Below, in pieces: positions 7,429 through 14,900 of a stretch of 35,977 nt of DNA. Origin of the DNA: an uncultured Eubacteriales bacterium (lineage in GTDB: Bacteria; Bacillota; Clostridia; UBA1381; UBA9506); the NCBI GenBank assembly GCA_900545185.1, contig UQYH01000009.1, positions 1 through 35,977 of the forward strand, in the 5' to 3' direction. Numbering within the stretch: position 1 is the first letter of the stretch; each line of letters begins with the position of its first letter. The position numbers and the translations under genes are program-made. The notes under the pieces were generated by a model, which worked only from the letters and a program-made list of their open reading frames with translations, made no database searches and was not told the origin of the DNA.

Positions 7429-7941
7429 ATGAGTCGGTTTTATGAAATTTCACCCGAACAGATTGAAAAAAATCCTTTTACCATGATAGGGAAGGAATGG
7501 ATGCTGATTAGTGCGCAAAACGGTGAAGTGCGCAACGGCATGACGGCCTCTTGGGGCGGTGTTGGCGTGTTGTGGAACAAAAATGTTTGCTTTTGCTTTG
7601 TGCGTCCGCAGCGTTATACCAACGAACTGCTGGAAAAAACAGACCGTTTTTCGCTGACGTTTTTTGATGAAAGCTACCGTGAAACATTGCGGTATTTCGG
7701 CAAGGTCAGCGGTCGGGATGAAGATAAAATTGCAAAGTCCGGCCTGACGGTGGCCGAAAGCGAAGGCGCGCCGTATTACGAAGAAAGCAATCTGGCCGTT
7801 ATTTGTAAAAAGTTGTATGTGGGTGAGATTGAGCCGGGCAATATTTTACTGCCCGAAATTGATACGGCCATGTATCCGAATAAGGACTATCATAAGGTAT
7901 ACATCGGTGAAATTGTCAAGGTTTTAATGAAGGTTGATTAA
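7429..7941 (+). CDS. Flavin reductase-like (FMN-binding split-barrel) protein
   Basis: This protein of about 170 residues resembles flavin reductases and flavoredoxins. The N-terminal PFTMIGKEWMLISAQ, the TASWGGVGVLWNKNVCFCFVRPQRYT stretch (FMN-phosphate and isoalloxazine contacts in the family) and the FSLTFFDESYRETLRYFGKVSGRDEDK region are typical. Such proteins bind FMN and pass electrons from NAD(P)H or partner proteins; the substrate cannot be told from the sequence. Start choice: GGAG lies 9 bases before the ATG at 7429; in-frame ATGs at 7420 and 7423 are too close to it. It is separated from spmB by about 100 bases that contain the shared leader element. A strong terminator follows. 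Confidence 0.85.
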   Translation: MSRFYEISPEQIEKNPFTMIGKEWMLISAQNGEVRNGMTASWGGVGVLWNKNVCFCFVRPQRYTNELLEKTDRFSLTFFDESYRETLRYFGKVSGRDEDKIAKSGLTVAESEGAPYYEESNLAVICKKLYVGEIEPGNILLPEIDTAMYPNKDYHKVYIGEIVKVLMKVD

Positions 7942-7974
7942 TCTTTATCGAATCTTGTCCGAGTATGACTTTTC

Positions 7975-8007
7975 GGGGCTGTAAAACATAGTTTTACAGC
8001 CCCTTTT
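7975..8007 (+). terminator. Terminator of the flavin-reductase gene
   Basis: A perfect 13-bp stem, GGGGCTGTAAAAC (7975-7987) with GTTTTACAGCCCC (7991-8003), has a 3-base loop followed by TTTT. Confidence 0.9.
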
Positions 8008-8041
8008 CGGACAGGCAACATGGCGTTTTGTCATCTATCCC

Positions 8042-8059
8042 TTCAAATTTCAATTTGAA
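8042..8059. repeat. Short perfect palindrome between converging genes
   Basis: TTCAAATT-TC-AATTTGAA has perfect 8-bp arms. It lies between the two converging terminators. Its role is unknown and it may only add to transcription stopping. Confidence 0.4.
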
Positions 8060-8076
8060 TGTTTGCTTATTTTAGA

Positions 8077-8108
8077 AAGCGGACAGCTCCGATCGGAACT
8101 GTCCGCTT
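8077..8108 (-). terminator. Terminator of lysS
   Basis: A 10-bp stem (AAGCGGACAG at 8077-8086 with its complement at 8099-8108) has an internally self-complementary loop. On the minus strand it is followed by a TTTCTAAAAT stretch downstream of the lysS stop. Confidence 0.7.
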
Positions 8109-8145
8109 CATTTATAAGGTACACTTTTTTCGTTTGCGACCGATT

Positions 8146-10071
8146 TTAGTACAGCTTTGCACCGGCCGGAATGTGGTCATCCACCATCAGAAGATGCAGC
8201 TTTTCTTCGCCTTCCTCGGAATGAATCGCGCTCAGCAGCATGCCGCAGGAATCAATCCCCATCATCGCTCTGGGCGGCAGATTGGTAATGGCAATCAGTG
8301 TTTTACCGATCAGCTCCTCCGGCTCGTAATAAGCGTGAATACCGCTTAAAATGGTTCTGTCTGTGCCGGTTCCGTCATCAAGAGTAAACTGCAGCAGCTT
8401 CTTTGACTTCGGCACGGCAACACACTCTTTAACCTTTACCGCACGGAAGTCTGACTTACTGAAAGTGTCAAAATCAACGGTGCCTTCAAACAAAGGCTCT
8501 ATTTCAACCTTGGAAAAGTCAATGACCTCCGGAATGGCTTCTGCTGCTTCGGCTGTCTTTTGTACGATCGGTGCGGAGGGCTTTACGTCTTGCTTACCCA
8601 CACGTTTCATGGTGGGGAAAAGGAGCACATCGCGGATGGCAGCGGCGTTTGTCAACAGCATACACATACGGTCGATACCGAAACCGATACCGCCTGTGGG
8701 AGGCATACCGATTTCTAAAGCGTTCATAAAGTCCTCATCGGTGGTGTTGGCTTCTTCATCGCCCTGCGCCAAAAGCTCTTCTTGTGCGCGGAAGCGTTCT
8801 CTTTGGTCGATGGGGTCGTTCAGCTCCGAATATGCGTTGGCCATTTCCCAGCCGTTCATAAAGAACTCAAAGCGTTCAACATATTCCGGATTGTCCGGCT
8901 TTTTTTTGGTCAGCGGTGATATTTCAATCGGATGATCCATTACGAATGTGGGCTGAATCAAGTGTTCCTCTGCAAACTCTTCAAAGAAAAGACTTAAAAT
9001 ATCGCCCTTTTTGTGACGTTCCTCATATTGTACGTGGTGTTCCTTTGCGGCGTCGCGTGCTTCCTCTAAGGTGTGGATTTCGTTAAAATCGACACCGGCG
9101 TATTTTTTAACGGCATCAACCATGGTAATGCGCTCGAACGGCTTGCCTAAATCCATTTCGATTCCGTTATACACAATCTGCGTGGTGCCCAGCACTTCTT
9201 TTGCAACATGACGATACAAATTTTCGGTCAGATCCATCATGCCATGATAATCGGTATATGCCTGGTACAGTTCCATTAACGTAAATTCGGGGTTATGGCG
9301 TGTATCCAAGCCTTCGTTGCGGAATACGCGGCCGATTTCATACACACGTTCCAAACCGCCGACAATCAGACGTTTTAAATAAAGCTCCAACGATATACGC
9401 AGCTTAAAATCTTCATTTAAGGCGTTAAAATGCGTTTCAAAGGGACGGGCAGCCGCTCCGCCTGCGTTGGCCACAAGCATAGGCGTTTCAACCTCTAAAA
9501 ATCCCTGCGCGTTTAAATAATTACGGATGCTGGCAATAATTTTGGAACGCTTGACAAACGTATCCTTAACCTCGGCGTTCATAATCAAATCAATGTAACG
9601 CTGACGATAACGCAAATCCGTATCCGTTAAGCCGTGAAATTTTTCGGGCAGGGGCTGCAAGGATTTGGAAAGCAGGGTATATTCACCGATTTTAATTGAG
9701 ATTTCACCCGTTTTTGTTTTAAACACTTCACCCGTTGCGCCGATGATGTCGCCAATGTCCAGTTTTTTAAAGGCATCGTAGGCATCGCCCAGCAAATCTT
9801 TTTTTACAAAAAGCTGAATCCGCCCGCTGATGTCGTTTAAATCACAAAACATAACCTTGCCCATGCCGCGTTTGGACATAATACGTCCGGCAACCGTGAC
9901 ATTTTTGCCTTCTAAGTTGTCATAGTCGGCAATCACCTGTGCGGCGGTGTGGGTTCTGTCAAACTTGACCTGTGCAAAGGGGTCGTGTCCCTCGTTCTGC
10001 AAATCCTTAAGCTTGTCCCTGCGGATTTGCAAAATTTCATTCAATTCCATTTCGTTTGCTTGCTGCTGCAT
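8146..10071 (-). CDS. lysS: Lysyl-tRNA synthetase with C-terminal tRNA-binding domain
   Basis: This is a class II lysine-tRNA ligase. The core (residues ~1-490) has the anticodon-binding OB fold, motif 2 around VFRNEGLDTRHNPEFTLMELY, motif 3 around GGIGFGIDRMCMLLT, and the usual core end LLFPTMK at about 485. Ordinary bacterial LysRS stops near 490-500 residues; this one has 641. After a charged linker (about 490-530), residues ~534-641 form a second OB domain like the C-terminal domain of bacterial MetRS (FRAVKVKECVAVPKSKKLLQFTLDDG, LPPRAMMGIDSCGMLLSA). That domain should raise tRNA affinity and may drive dimerisation. The start ATG has GGGAGG 6 bases upstream. It is a single-gene unit with its own promoter and terminator; no T-box leader is visible. 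Confidence 0.95.
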   Translation of the reverse strand: MQQQANEMELNEILQIRRDKLKDLQNEGHDPFAQVKFDRTHTAAQVIADYDNLEGKNVTVAGRIMSKRGMGKVMFCDLNDISGRIQLFVKKDLLGDAYDAFKKLDIGDIIGATGEVFKTKTGEISIKIGEYTLLSKSLQPLPEKFHGLTDTDLRYRQRYIDLIMNAEVKDTFVKRSKIIASIRNYLNAQGFLEVETPMLVANAGGAAARPFETHFNALNEDFKLRISLELYLKRLIVGGLERVYEIGRVFRNEGLDTRHNPEFTLMELYQAYTDYHGMMDLTENLYRHVAKEVLGTTQIVYNGIEMDLGKPFERITMVDAVKKYAGVDFNEIHTLEEARDAAKEHHVQYEERHKKGDILSLFFEEFAEEHLIQPTFVMDHPIEISPLTKKKPDNPEYVERFEFFMNGWEMANAYSELNDPIDQRERFRAQEELLAQGDEEANTTDEDFMNALEIGMPPTGGIGFGIDRMCMLLTNAAAIRDVLLFPTMKRVGKQDVKPSAPIVQKTAEAAEAIPEVIDFSKVEIEPLFEGTVDFDTFSKSDFRAVKVKECVAVPKSKKLLQFTLDDGTGTDRTILSGIHAYYEPEELIGKTLIAITNLPPRAMMGIDSCGMLLSAIHSEEGEEKLHLLMVDDHIPAGAKLY

Positions 10072-10135
10072 GAAAAACCTCCCGGATACTGTATTTTATC
10101 CTTATTTTATAACATATTAAGTCAACTCTCATATT

Positions 10136-10164
10136 ATTTTACCACATTTTCACTGTTTTGTAAA
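10136..10164 (-). promoter_or_regulatory. Candidate promoter of lysS
   Basis: On the minus strand, TTTACA (10164-10159) and TAAAAT (10141-10136) have a 17-bp spacer. The leader is about 58 bases, too short for a T-box. Confidence 0.5.
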
Positions 10165-10216
10165 ACCCTAATTTAAAAAAATTATAAAAATGTGGCGCAC
10201 GACGGATTCAAAACGC

Positions 10217-10255
10217 AAAACAACCGCGGAATACAGGGCGCTCCGCGGTCGTTTT
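10217..10255 (-). terminator. Terminator after gerQ
   Basis: AAAACAACCGCGGA (10217-10230) pairs with TCCGCGGTCGTTTT (10242-10255), with one G-T type mismatch and an 11-base loop. The A/T-rich ends make it usable on either strand; on the minus strand it follows gerQ. Confidence 0.75.
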
Positions 10256-10269
10256 GTGTTGTATGTATT

Positions 10270-10851
10270 TTAATAATTCCGCAATCTCATACCGTTCGGC
10301 ATCATACCGCCGGGGGCATAGCCTTGCATGTTGCCTGTCTTAGAGGACGTATTTGCCGGGTAACGCTCCGATGCTCTGTCCGGCATGCCGCCTTCGGTGG
10401 TGCTGTTTGAGCCCATCATGCTGTAGGGCGGCTGATTATAATAAAAGGTGACAAATTTAACCGAAAACAGGTCACAAACAATGTACTGACCGTTTTTAAT
10501 ATCGTACAAGGTAACAAAGTTGTTGCCAACGGCGTATAACAGGCCGCTTTTTTCGGTCAGGTTGCTTGTGCCGATTAAAAATTCAATCACAACATATTCA
10601 CCCAAGCCGGATTGCAAAACAGTCTGAAAGGTATCGAGATACGCCTGTGTTGTATTTTGCGGATAAGGATTAAAGGTGGGAAATTCAGGTGCAGCGCCGT
10701 ACGCATTGGCAGCGGCGCCGATCGGCAACTCTCCCGTGGCATAGGGATTGGGTATTTCCTCCGGCTCCGGATTGGGTGTTGGCGGCGGATTTTGGGGAAG
10801 ATGCATTTCGTTTTGTGAATTTTGTGAATAGGAAATTGTGCTGGTTGCCAT
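10270..10851 (-). CDS. gerQ: GerQ-like spore coat protein
   Basis: This 193-residue protein has a central domain (about residues 66-142) resembling GerQ: QAYLDTFQTVLQSGLGEYVVIEF, then LYDIKNGQYIVCDLFSVKFVTFYY. In Bacillus, GerQ is an inner-coat protein that is crosslinked in the coat and is required for CwlJ to localise and work. Here it lies 27 bp downstream of cwlJ on the same strand, so the functional pair is conserved. The flanks are low complexity: the N-terminus is rich in Pro, Asn and Gln, and the C-terminus is rich in Gly, Met, Ser and Asn, which fits a coat protein. AGAAAGGAA precedes the ATG. Overall identity is modest, so the name rests on the domain pattern plus the neighbour. Confidence 0.8.
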   Translation of the reverse strand: MATSTISYSQNSQNEMHLPQNPPPTPNPEPEEIPNPYATGELPIGAAANAYGAAPEFPTFNPYPQNTTQAYLDTFQTVLQSGLGEYVVIEFLIGTSNLTEKSGLLYAVGNNFVTLYDIKNGQYIVCDLFSVKFVTFYYNQPPYSMMGSNSTTEGGMPDRASERYPANTSSKTGNMQGYAPGGMMPNGMRLRNY

Positions 10852-10878
10852 GTTTTCACATTCCTTTCTGGAATTTAA

Positions 10879-11319
10879 TTAGGTTTCGTAATAATAATTT
10901 GTCGGATTGTAAAAACAATGCTGGTTAATGCGCGTTGTGAAAACGCCAACCTGACTGGGAAAATTTTGGCGGCAGGTGGGAGAGTAGGGATTGTAAAACC
11001 AAAGCGCCTGCCCCAGCGGCAGCAGGCGGTTGCCGGCAATGGCCCAGTCCGCAATTTCGTAATGGATGGCCTCCGGCCGCATGTTATAAATGTTTTGAGG
11101 GTTATATTGACCGGCAATCACCTCTTTTACGCAGGTAAACTGGTTTTCCTGAAAAATGATGTTGCGGATGCTGCCTTGCCCCACGCGCTTATATTCGCCG
11201 CCGAGTGCGTTAACGCGGTTCATAACCACACTGGCAACACCGCGCATGCCGCTGTCGCCTTCGCCGCCGGCCTCGCATTGCACCAGCCGTGCTAGCAGTT
11301 CTCTGCCTGAAAATGCCAT
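10879..11319 (-). CDS. cwlJ: Spore cortex-lytic cell wall hydrolase CwlJ
   Basis: This is a 146-residue hydrolase of the SleB/CwlJ family, which degrades the muramic-lactam-containing cortex during germination. The catalytic-domain features are FSGRELLARLVQCEAGGEGDSG with the conserved Glu, GVASVVMNRV, and ENQFTCV. There is no signal peptide or extra binding domain, and the length is that of CwlJ rather than SleB. AAGGAGC precedes the ATG. It is the first gene of a two-gene cwlJ-gerQ unit. Confidence 0.92.
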   Translation of the reverse strand: MAFSGRELLARLVQCEAGGEGDSGMRGVASVVMNRVNALGGEYKRVGQGSIRNIIFQENQFTCVKEVIAGQYNPQNIYNMRPEAIHYEIADWAIAGNRLLPLGQALWFYNPYSPTCRQNFPSQVGVFTTRINQHCFYNPTNYYYET

Positions 11320-11339
11320 GATACACGCTCCTTTTCATG

Positions 11340-11365
11340 ACCGGGGTGCGCCCGGTAAATCCGGG
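11340..11365 (-). promoter_or_regulatory. Overlapping hairpins in the cwlJ leader
   Basis: On the plus strand ACCGGG (11340-11345) can pair with CCCGGT (11351-11356), while CCCGG (11351-11355) can instead pair with CCGGG (11361-11365). The two helices are mutually exclusive and sit about 20 bases upstream of the cwlJ start on the minus strand. Their function is not known. Confidence 0.3.
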
Positions 11366-11448
11366 TTCTTTATATCATATGCAGCGGTGCTTGGGAAGTT
11401 GACAAAGGCTTCGTCCCTAAATGAAGATGAAAAAATGCATGGATTGTG

Positions 11449-12396
11449 TTATGAAAATAATGCAACGTCAATTAAAATTTGGCAGGTTTTTGTGCTGCCG
11501 TTTATTTTGTTTAAAAGAATTTCAACAGCTTTGTCGGCCCAGCCGTTTCCGACCATGCCTATGCTGACGTTTTGAAACGGAATGTGCAGCTGACGGGTTA
11601 TGGCATCAAACCCGATAACGGGAATATCCCTTTTGGGGGTTCGGCCGAGCTGTGCGGCGATGCGAAAGGCCAGCAAATCCGAAAATGCAACAACAGAGTC
11701 ATAATCGTAATTCGTGCGGCTGAGATTTAAAGAAAGGCCGGACGCAGGATTCGGACAAGTCTCTATATATTCAATCTCCTGCCCGAACACGTCCGAAAGT
11801 CCCGTGTAGCGGTTTATGCTTGCTTCGATATATGGATAGGTTCCGACGTAAACGGGTGCCTTATAATGCCCGGCGAGGAGGTATTCTCCGGCCAGCCTGC
11901 CGCCTTTTACATCGTCGGCGCATACATAATCTGTGTCACAAGCAGCAAAGTAGCGCCCAATCAGCACAAAGGGAACATGAAGGCTTTTTAAAAACAAAAC
12001 GTTGTCCGTGCTGTGCTGTGCAGGGCAGAGCATAATACCGTCAACCTGTCTGCCGCAGGCGGAAAGAATGGCATGACGTTCGGCTTCGTCATCTTCGTTC
12101 GTATTGAAGATAATAACGGAGTAGCGGTGCTGCTTCATGGCATCCTCAATGAGCTTAATCTGATGTGCAATGTGCGGATTGGATATATCGGGCACAATGA
12201 CGGCAATGGTGCTCGTTTTGCCGGAACGCAGAGAAACAGCCGCATGGTTGGAGATATACCCCAATTTTTTGGCCGTCTCGAAAACGCGTTTTTTTGTTGA
12301 AGGCGAAATGTCATCCATGCCGTTTAAGGCGTGGGACACCGTGCCGATGGTTACATTCAGTTCTTTTGCTATGTCTTTTAATGTTACTTTTTTCAC
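11449..12396 (-). CDS. LacI-family transcriptional repressor
   Basis: This is a sugar-responsive repressor of about 315 residues. The N-terminal helix-turn-helix is VTLKDIAKELNVTIGTVSHALNG, with hinge-helix region NHAAVSLRSGKTSTIAVIVPD. A periplasmic-binding-protein-like effector domain follows (DISNPHIAHQIKLIEDAM, QVDGIMLCPA, VPVIGFDAI segments). I prefer the GTG start at 12396, because GGTGAT sits four bases upstream and the protein then starts MKKVTLKDIA; a GTG at 12405 is also open. It is divergent from the isomerase gene, and a LacI-type palindrome with a central CG covers the isomerase -10, so it probably represses that gene. The effector is unknown, presumably an aldose or related compound. 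Confidence 0.93.
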   Translation of the reverse strand: MKKVTLKDIAKELNVTIGTVSHALNGMDDISPSTKKRVFETAKKLGYISNHAAVSLRSGKTSTIAVIVPDISNPHIAHQIKLIEDAMKQHRYSVIIFNTNEDDEAERHAILSACGRQVDGIMLCPAQHSTDNVLFLKSLHVPFVLIGRYFAACDTDYVCADDVKGGRLAGEYLLAGHYKAPVYVGTYPYIEASINRYTGLSDVFGQEIEYIETCPNPASGLSLNLSRTNYDYDSVVAFSDLLAFRIAAQLGRTPKRDIPVIGFDAITRQLHIPFQNVSIGMVGNGWADKAVEILLNKINGSTKTCQILIDVALFS

Positions 12397-12416
12397 ATAT
12401 ATCACCCACGATTATC

Positions 12417-12445
12417 ATTATACCGATTTTGCATATCAATGTCAA
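12417..12445 (-). promoter_or_regulatory. Promoter of the LacI-family gene
   Basis: On the minus strand, TTGACA (12445-12440) and TATAAT (12422-12417) are both perfect consensus, with a 17-bp spacer. Confidence 0.8.
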
Positions 12446-12462
12446 TGCTTTTTAAGTTCCTG

Positions 12463-12491
12463 TTGACAAACCGAGCATTATGTGCTACTAT
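12463..12491 (+). promoter_or_regulatory. Promoter of the isomerase-like gene
   Basis: TTGACA (12463-12468), 17-bp spacer, TACTAT (12486-12491). The operator palindrome overlaps the -10. Confidence 0.75.
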
Positions 12492-12502
12492 AACGTTATA
12501 GT
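12487..12502. promoter_or_regulatory. LacI-type operator
   Basis: ACTATAACGTTATAGT is a perfect 16-bp palindrome with the AACGTT centre typical of LacI-family sites. It covers the -10 and start region of the isomerase promoter. Confidence 0.7.
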
Positions 12503-12539
12503 TAGTGCTTATCATGAAAGCTGAAAGGAGCTTGAGAAG

Positions 12540-13925
12540 ATGACATTTGCATTATATTTCGGCCATAGAGGCATTTTTCCCAGTGAGGTGATTGACGGAG
12601 CACGGGAGGAATTAAAGCAGGCTGTGTCGCAAGCAGGTTATGACTGCTTGTGCATGGATGCTGCACAAACGCATTACGGTGCGGTGGAAACGAGGGAAGA
12701 GGGACGACGGTATCGGCAGTTTTTACAGGACAACAGAGGGCGATATGACGGCATTATTGTTTCTCTGCCCAATTTCGGAGATGAAAACGGCGTATTGGCG
12801 GCGCTTGGCGATGCAGAGGTACCGATTTTGGTACAGGCCTTTCCCGATGAATTGGGACAAATGGATGTTCACCACAGACGGGATGCCATGTGCGGTAAGT
12901 TTGCAGTCTGCAATGTTTTGCGGCAGGCAGGTGTGCGGTACACACTGACAAAAAGCTTTACGGTACGTCCGTGCGATGCGGAATTTGCGGATGATTTAAA
13001 GCATTTTGCTGCAGTATGCCGCGTTGTAAAGGGCATGAAGGCGTTTAATTTGGGCGCCGTCGGTGCCAGAGCAACGCCCTTTAAAACCGTTCGTGTAGAC
13101 GAGACGGCCTTGCAAAGATACGGCATTAACGTTGAGACGATTGACTTAACCGACGTTTTTGCCGATATGAAACGTGTTTCAAAAGAAGAAATCGAGCGCA
13201 GCAAACAAAGTATTTTGAAACAGACCGTATTTTCGGGGTTTGCGGAAGAAAAACTGACTCGCATTGCCGCGCTGCAGGCTGTGCTGGAACGCATCATCGG
13301 GCAATATAATCTTCAGGCTGTGGCCGTTCGATGCGGCAGTGAATTTCAGACGGAATGGGGCATTGTCCCCTGTACCAACATTGCATTATTAAATGAAAAG
13401 GGCATTTGTGCGGCCTGCGAGGTTGACATTGAAAATGCTGTTATGATGCGCGCACTATCGCTTGCGGCAGATGCGCCATGCACCCTGCTTGACTTTAACA
13501 ACAATTACGGCAGCGATCCCGATAAAGCGATTATGTTCCATTGCGGACCCGTGCCGCCGCGTATGCTGACAGAAAAAGGCCGCATTGCGGAACATGTTAT
13601 GTATAAAAACAGCTATGCAGACGGGTGTGTTGTAGGTGTGCACCAAGGAACGCCGAAGTCCGGGGATGTAACAATTGGCAGCATTAAAACCGAAAACGGG
13701 AAAATATGTGCCTTTGCGGCCGAAGCAGCATTTACGGATGATGTGATTGACCGCGCGTTTTTCGGGTGCGGCAAGGTGATTTATAAACAAGGACTGAATG
13801 ATCTTGCCAACTATATGGCACGGTCGGGTTATAAGCATCATTTGTGCGTGGTATACGGTCGGCACATGCAGGCAGTACGGGAGGCTTTTGATCATTATTT
13901 GGGATATGATATACAAATTTTTTAA
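12540..13925 (+). CDS. L-fucose isomerase-like protein
   Basis: This 461-residue protein belongs to the L-fucose/L-arabinose isomerase-like group. Such enzymes are metal-dependent aldose-ketose isomerases. The likely metal-binding acidic and histidine residues fall in three conserved places: CEVDIENAV (about 293), LLDFNNNYGSDPDK (about 317) and MFHCGPVPPRM (about 334). The family's N-terminal sugar-binding-like domain is present. AAAGGAG lies 9 bases before the ATG. No kinase, aldolase or transporter for a fucose pathway is next to it, so the true substrate is open. It is under a LacI-type operator and divergent from the repressor gene, forming a two-gene regulated unit. Confidence 0.85.
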   Translation: MTFALYFGHRGIFPSEVIDGAREELKQAVSQAGYDCLCMDAAQTHYGAVETREEGRRYRQFLQDNRGRYDGIIVSLPNFGDENGVLAALGDAEVPILVQAFPDELGQMDVHHRRDAMCGKFAVCNVLRQAGVRYTLTKSFTVRPCDAEFADDLKHFAAVCRVVKGMKAFNLGAVGARATPFKTVRVDETALQRYGINVETIDLTDVFADMKRVSKEEIERSKQSILKQTVFSGFAEEKLTRIAALQAVLERIIGQYNLQAVAVRCGSEFQTEWGIVPCTNIALLNEKGICAACEVDIENAVMMRALSLAADAPCTLLDFNNNYGSDPDKAIMFHCGPVPPRMLTEKGRIAEHVMYKNSYADGCVVGVHQGTPKSGDVTIGSIKTENGKICAFAAEAAFTDDVIDRAFFGCGKVIYKQGLNDLANYMARSGYKHHLCVVYGRHMQAVREAFDHYLGYDIQIF

Positions 13926-13966
13926 ATGGTCATAAAAAACGAATCGGCCGGAAGCCGTCGGTGCGG

Positions 13967-13995
13967 TTGACTATTTGTCTTGCATATGGTACAAT
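13967..13995 (+). promoter_or_regulatory. Promoter of the ATP-grasp pair
   Basis: TTGACT (13967-13972) and TACAAT (13990-13995) have a 17-bp spacer; the transcription start would be near 14002. Confidence 0.75.
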
Positions 13996-14009
13996 ACAAA
14001 AAGACAAAT
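13973..14009. promoter_or_regulatory. Inverted repeat embracing the ATP-grasp promoter -10
   Basis: ATTTGTCTT (13973-13981) and AAGACAAAT (14001-14009) are perfect 9-bp inverted repeats, 19 bases apart, that flank the -10. Because the left arm lies upstream of the transcription start, a protein operator is more likely than an RNA hairpin. Confidence 0.5.
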
Positions 14010-14017
14010 GAGGTGAC

Positions 14018-14899
14018 ATGATGCGTGGCTGGTTGATTGTAAATCGTTTTTTGCAAACCAAAAAATTTACCGAGTTATACGATGCTTTTTGTGCGGCGGC
14101 ACAAAAGCTTGGGGCAGAACTATGCCTGAAAACGGGTGCGGAGCTTTTGCCGATGATAGCGGACGGCATTCGGACAGATGAAGCGCTGCCGGATTTCGGC
14201 TTGTTTTGGGACAAGGATATCCGTCTGGCTATGGCGCTTGAAATGGCAGGCTTGCGGCTTTTTAACAACAGTCGGGCGATCTCGACGTGTGATGACAAAA
14301 GCCTGACGCATCTGGCTTTGGCCGGGACGGTGCCTATGCCGCAAACCATTTGTGCGCCGATGACGTATCCCGGTGTTGGCTACAGCGATTTGGGCTTTGT
14401 GCGCAAAGCAACCGAAAAGCTGGGCTTGCCGATGGTCATCAAGGAATGTTTCGGCTCGTTTGGTGCGCAGGTGCATTTGGTACATACGGCAGAGGAAGCG
14501 GAGCAGCTGGTGCTGCAGCTTGCCGGGCGGCCGATTTTGATGCAGGCCTATGTGCAAAGCAGCGTCGGACGGGATATTCGTTTGCAGGTGGTGGGGGAAC
14601 GTGTCATTGCGGCCATGCTGCGGCATAACGAATCGGGTGATTTTCGCGCCAACATTACCGGCGGCGGCAAAATGGAGCCGTATGAGCCGACGGAGGAGCA
14701 GTGTGCTTTGGCTGTTCGCATTTGCAAGCGTTTGGGACTGGATTTTGCCGGTGTGGACTTTTTGTTTGGAGAGCACGGAGAGCCGATTTTGTGCGAAGTG
14801 AACTCGAACGCTCATTTTAAAAATTTATATGACTGCACGGGCGTCAACACGGCAGAGGCTATTTTGGCACACATCATACACATGGTTGGAGGACGATAA
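14018..14899 (+). CDS. ATP-grasp (RimK-like) ligase, first of a tandem pair
   Basis: This is a 293-residue ATP-grasp protein of the RimK-like group, which join a carboxylate to an amine using ATP. It has an N-terminal domain (MRGWLIVNRFLQTKKF...) and a core with nucleotide-binding lysines in LPMVIKECFGSFGAQV. The glycine-rich region includes SSVGRDIRLQVVGERVIAAMLRHNESGDFRANITGGG, and the metal-site motif ILCEVNSNAHF has the usual Glu-x-Asn. Two ATGs are adjacent (14018 and 14021); GAGGTG upstream favours the second. It is followed after one base by a paralogue with similar start (GW) and order. The substrate is unknown; ribosomal-tail, peptide or cofactor glutamylation are possibilities only. 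Confidence 0.85.
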   Translation: MMRGWLIVNRFLQTKKFTELYDAFCAAAQKLGAELCLKTGAELLPMIADGIRTDEALPDFGLFWDKDIRLAMALEMAGLRLFNNSRAISTCDDKSLTHLALAGTVPMPQTICAPMTYPGVGYSDLGFVRKATEKLGLPMVIKECFGSFGAQVHLVHTAEEAEQLVLQLAGRPILMQAYVQSSVGRDIRLQVVGERVIAAMLRHNESGDFRANITGGGKMEPYEPTEEQCALAVRICKRLGLDFAGVDFLFGEHGEPILCEVNSNAHFKNLYDCTGVNTAEAILAHIIHMVGGR

Positions 14900-14900
14900 A

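Noticed and set aside
8351..8935. Open frame of 194 codons on the plus strand within lysS
   Set aside because: It is antisense to a clear LysRS gene, has no ribosome binding site and its Ser-rich composition is that of a shadow frame.
10072..10200. T-box leader for lysS
   Set aside because: The leader is only about 58 bases from the best promoter and lacks the T-box AGGGTGG sequence and terminator.
13930..13960. Terminator after the isomerase gene
   Set aside because: CGGC/GCCG gives only a 4-bp stem with no T-run on the plus strand.
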